The notes under the pieces were generated by a model. The model had not been told where the DNA came from, did no database searches, and was given only the letters and a program-made list of their open reading frames with translations. The position numbers and the translations under genes are program-made. Positions 21,690-64,000 of a stretch of DNA of 64,000 bases are shown one piece after another. The first letter of the stretch is position 1; every line of letters starts with the position of its first letter. Source of the DNA: Nematopogon swammerdamellus (lineage: Eukaryota > Arthropoda > Insecta > Lepidoptera > Adelidae); NCBI GenBank assembly GCA_946902875.1, contig OX336340.1:3176739-3240738 (forward strand), in the 5' to 3' direction.

Positions 21690-21716
21690 CCGGCGGCGGC
21701 GGCGGCGGCGGCGCCG
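21690..21716. repeat. (GGC)n microsatellite
   Basis: CCGGCGGCGGCGGCGGCGGC, then GCCGGG. G-runs follow at 21941-21953 and 22056-22078. Confidence 0.8.
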
Positions 21717-22054
21717 GGCGGTGCGACGGAGGAGCGATTTTGGAAAACGACGTGTTTTTGAGGGGTAGACTATAGTAATCTAAATTTAGATGTCTATAAG
21801 TAGACCAGTATCCTAACCGTATACATTTCCAGCTCAAAACAGATGAGAGCCACCGGCATAGACTATACACTAATACCTACTTAGCATAGACAATGGTGAG
21901 GGTGTGTATACGAGAGGGTTGGTGGATTGGGGGAGGAAGGGGGGGGGGGGGGGCTGACGTCTGCGCGTGACGCGTGTCATGTTGAGAGAGGTCCGGCCGG
22001 AACGAGGTGGGGAGAAGGTAGTTAGGGGAAAGCGGAGGGAGTTAGGAGGATGTT

Positions 22055-22078
22055 AGGGGGGGGGGGGGGGGGGGGGGG
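22055..22078. repeat. poly-G run of about 23 bases
   Basis: An uninterrupted G-run with a shorter one at 21941-21953. Such runs are sequencing-error prone; their exact length is not reliable. Confidence 0.85.
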
Positions 22079-22284
22079 TGGCAGTACACTGCGTGGCGAC
22101 CTCAAAATTGGCGAGCACTATTTATAAGTCAATGGAGTGTGAGTATTGCACTTTTCCTCGTTGCAGATGGCGGACTTATAAGTATGTAATTTCCTTCAGC
22201 TGACTTTATATGTTTACTAGCTTTTGCTTAATTTGAATGGACGCAATATATTCTCCCTCCGTCCTTCTTAGGGGTAAATTTCCC

Positions 22285-22555
22285 AAAACGCTGATTCAAC
22301 TGACTTTTATTTATAAACATAAACCTAAACACCAATTTCCATATTTCTAACTTCAAAAATGACGAACTTCCCATACAAACCTTCATCCCTTATTTTACCC
22401 CTTTAGGGGATTAATTTCCAAAAACGCTGATACAACTGAATTTCATTTATAAACAGAAGCCTAATCACTAACTACAAAAATGACGAACTTCAATACAAAC
22501 TTTTAATCCCTATTTAAGCCCTTAGGGGATGAATTTTCAAAAATGATTTCTTAGT
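22285..22555. repeat. two tandem copies of a ~132-bp unit
   Basis: AACGCTGATTCAACTGA...TTATTTATAAACAT...AAAAATGACGAACTTCCC and again AACGCTGATACAACTGA...TTTATAAACAGA...AAAAATGACGAACTTCAA; a third start (CTTAGGGGATGAATTTTC) begins at 22524. Confidence 0.6.
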
Positions 22556-23608
22556 GCTGTCCTATGTCATATAAGGAATGCCTATGAAAAATTAAATTCG
22601 TCTAGCTAGACCCACCGATTTAGGCTGTACGTTGTCTGTCTGTCAGTCAGTCAGTGTAAGATTTTATTAAAGTATAATTAATATTACATAACTTAGTCAA
22701 ACATTTTAGGATTCTGTACTAAGATGGTGCCTACAAAATGAACTCTTATGGTGAAACTCTGTTGTCTTTCTGTCGTATCAATTTATACAATAATGTTCAA
22801 GTAAAATTTACTTTTTCCAAGAAAAGTTTTAATGGAGGGGGAGGTCTAAGGCCGAGCTGCGTTCGTAAGCTATACACTGTATCGAAGAAAGCGCTGAGTA
22901 CTGAGGGTGTGTGTGACCGAAGCCCGTGCTGCGTTTATGTAAACTTTATACTTTCTCGAAGACAAGTAAGTTGCTTAATGCGAGGCCGAAAGCCGAACTA
23001 CGTTTACTTAGTTAAAGGCCGAAGGACGGGGAGAATGTGGCGTGATATGGTTAATTATATTGTATTGTAGTATTGTTTATTGATCATTAATATTGCAGTT
23101 AGACTGCACTCGAACTTGTCGCAATTTGTTCTATCCGATTGCTACTACGGAATCAGTCGGTGCACGAGTCCAATTCGCACTTGACCGGGTTTTTGATCAA
23201 AAGCTCACTCAAACATTTCAACGAATTTAAATTACAAATGAAAATAAATAATATAGAACAAATTTAATTCGCGGCGAGAGCTTAAAAGTCCGAGTGAACA
23301 CCAAAAAAGCTGTCGATGAAAATGCGGCCACTCTAGGGAAGCGTTGCGGTTCGACGTTGTTCGCGAATTTATTACGATTCCATCACGCTGTGCGCCCGCC
23401 CACCCAACAGTCATACCGCCCTAGCTGTATGTATGTTTACATCATATCTACAGGCAGATGCTTCCTGTATTGTACGGGTCTGAGGTTCTTTTGTGTTTGT
23501 AATGTGGTGCGGTGCGGTGTAAATTTTCGAAAGGGAAAATGTTCAATGCCTGCATGTAGTACAACCTGTATTTTTTTAGGGGTGGGTTTACGCACATATA
23601 TACTTACC

Positions 23609-23912
23609 GCACGCCGTATACGGGCCATCGGGGTGAGCAGAGTAATCGGTGTTGTGCTGAAAGTATTCTTGTAAATTACAGCACAACACCGACCACCACG
23701 TTTCGCAATGTATTAGGACAAGATAATTATCAAGCAGCAAGTAAGGCACGTAGACCCACCTGCTGCGCGATTCAATGGAAGGAAAGTGCTAAGGTGAGAG
23801 GTGGCTATCCTGTCACCCTTTCGCACGGCACCTTGTCCTTATCGGAGTCGCCTTTAGTCGGAGGGATGCAGTGGGGTTATGCTTTTAAAGTACCGGCCCC
23901 ACACGATACAAA
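23609..23912 (-). repeat. B/T2 unit, minus strand, followed by a SINE-A head piece
   Basis: GGTGAGCAGAGTAATCGGTG to GTACCGGCCCCACACGATAC. At 23915-23975 CGACAGTCGACCGACCGCAC and GTGCTACCGAGGCTG are a SINE-A head in minus orientation. Confidence 0.66.
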
Positions 23913-24374
23913 TGGCGCTTATGATCCGACCGACAGTCGACCGACCGCACCACTGTGCTACCGAGGCTGAAAAATCTCATTTGTGTGTCCGTAACAACAC
24001 CAATGCGATTGTGTGTTACTTCACAATGTAACACGGATGTTGCAATACGGATGTCGCAGGCCGGATATCACGTCGCTATCGGTCACGGAGTCCCAGTCCG
24101 CCCGCCCTGGTTTGTCAATAGATATCCACTTGTCCGTTATCCACTTGGGCGGGCGGCGAACCTCTGTACCTGCGTTACAAATTGTATAAAGTTGAGCAAC
24201 GCGGAGCATTGTAACTCGTGACAGCCAGGGCGTGTATCTAGGAGGTACTGTGTACGTAGTACGTACGTGCAATATTTCATTGCATTAAGAAGCGATACTA
24301 TTCAAATTCTAACAAAAAAATTATTTTTGACGTGATGACGTCACGTCTTATAAATTGATTAGCACCGGCTGCAC

Positions 24375-24760
24375 GCACGAAAAAATTTCACGTTCCATCT
24401 GAGCCTGTGTGTGCAAGCGAGAGCGCGTAACAAGCGATAGAGAGGCACAATCGGTATAGTCAAAGTTACCATGGAAACGTCTTAAGAAGTAAAGCTGTCA
24501 AGATCAGACAACAGAAGTTTATTGATGGCCAGTCACAAGATGATTAATCTTTCTACTGGAAATATAATTACTTATCTTTGCTCTATGTACTACGACTATT
24601 CCACGTCATCACGTAAAACTATCGTCCGTAAACCGACTTTACAAACAACGAATTTTTTTACACTTATCTAGGGATGCAAGCCTAGAAATTCAAAGAGGGA
24701 ACGCTCTATAAGTTTAGTGTCCTAGGGACTATGGGTGCCTCGACTGAACTGGAATATTTT
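24375..24760. repeat. family D repeat, long form
   Basis: Same blocks as 850-1047, but about 150 bases (24455-24605, with CAAAGTTACCATGGAAACGT) stand between the two halves. Either this is the full form or an insertion; no duplication is evident. Confidence 0.55.
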
Positions 24761-24999
24761 TTTAATTTATTTTATTCATGTTTATTGTTTTTTATTCACA
24801 GCAAATAAAGAGAAGCGATAGTTTATTATCAATCACATTTGCGTTTAAATCGAATTTGCTATTAAACAGAGTCTACCGCGCGCGAAGCCGCGGGCAAATG
24901 CTAGTTGTATATAGTTTTTATAATGCCAGTTCTAGTTGTGTGAATGTTTTTTAATACACAACATTAATAGTTGTAATATGTGTTGGTTGCAGAGGCGCG

Positions 25000-25023
25000 A
25001 TGCGGGGCCGCGGAGTGGACTAG
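25000..25023 (+). promoter_or_regulatory. 7-codon upstream ORF in the NWD-like 5' UTR
   Basis: ATG at 25000 reads MRGRGVD and stops at TAG 25021, 30 bases before the main ATG and in the same frame. Short uORFs this close to a start usually lower translation of the main ORF; that effect is inferred. The real 5' end of the mRNA is unknown, so the uORF matters only if exon 1 is used as drawn. Confidence 0.4.
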
Positions 25024-25053
25024 AGGCGGCGGCCGGGGAGGCCTAGCGCCAGC

Positions 25054-64000
<38,947 letters not shown>

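Overview
The window looks like nuclear DNA of an insect, most likely a moth or butterfly (Lepidoptera). The coding part is split by consensus GT/AG introns. The bulk of the DNA is interspersed repeats that I recognise from lepidopteran genomes: the CTAGCTTTTGCCCGCGGCTT unit, the GTGTGGGGCCGGTAC unit, the GGCCGGTTTTT-ended unit with its (CTGT)n run, RTE-type LINE ends, and CR1-like LINE ends with microsatellite tails. No rRNA operon, functional tRNA gene, CRISPR array or bacterial-type operon is visible. A run of 200 N (21301-21500) is an assembly gap.

Only one host gene can be supported. It is on the + strand and consists of seven coding exons at 25054-25165, 26385-26464, 39791-39913, 40311-40480, 44400-44572, 50720-50885 and 63901-64000. 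The exons join in frame into the first 308 residues of a protein that continues past the right edge. The sequence resembles the N-terminal part (DUF4062-type domain plus following linker) of NACHT and WD-repeat proteins of the NWD1/NWD2 group. The NACHT and WD40 parts, if present, lie beyond base 64000. The gene covers at least 39 kb, of which only 924 bases code.

Layout. 1-24.9 kb lies upstream of the gene or holds its undetected 5' non-coding exons. It carries SINEs, CR1-like and RTE LINE ends, a 361-codon C-terminal fragment of a retrotransposon with a restriction-like endonuclease (15525-16610), a PIF/Harbinger-type element with TTA target duplication (12276-13108) nested in an older tRNA-like foldback element, and the gap. 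25-26.5 kb holds exons 1 and 2; a minisatellite whose unit copies the exon-2 splice donor follows directly. 27-39.8 kb is one large intron with a complete-ended 2.5 kb hAT element (30085-32609), a second Harbinger-like foldback element (34856-35402), a long-arm MITE and two LINE ends. 39.8-44.6 kb holds exons 3-5 and a minisatellite with 209-bp higher-order period. 44.6-64 kb holds exon 6, a (CTGT)n expansion, perfect palindromes, a 0.35 kb foldback, a 1.0 kb hAT-type element with 8-bp target duplication, and exon 7 at the edge.

The most interesting repeat biology is a modular SINE system. One ~85-bp core and a common tail are found behind at least three different heads: a tRNA-like head with a 5S-rRNA-like segment, a GTGTGGGGCCGGTAC head of unknown origin, and (core only) a Leu/Ser-tRNA-like head. 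Labels used below for repeats (SINE-A, B/T1, B/T2, SINE-C, families D to I) are local to this annotation.
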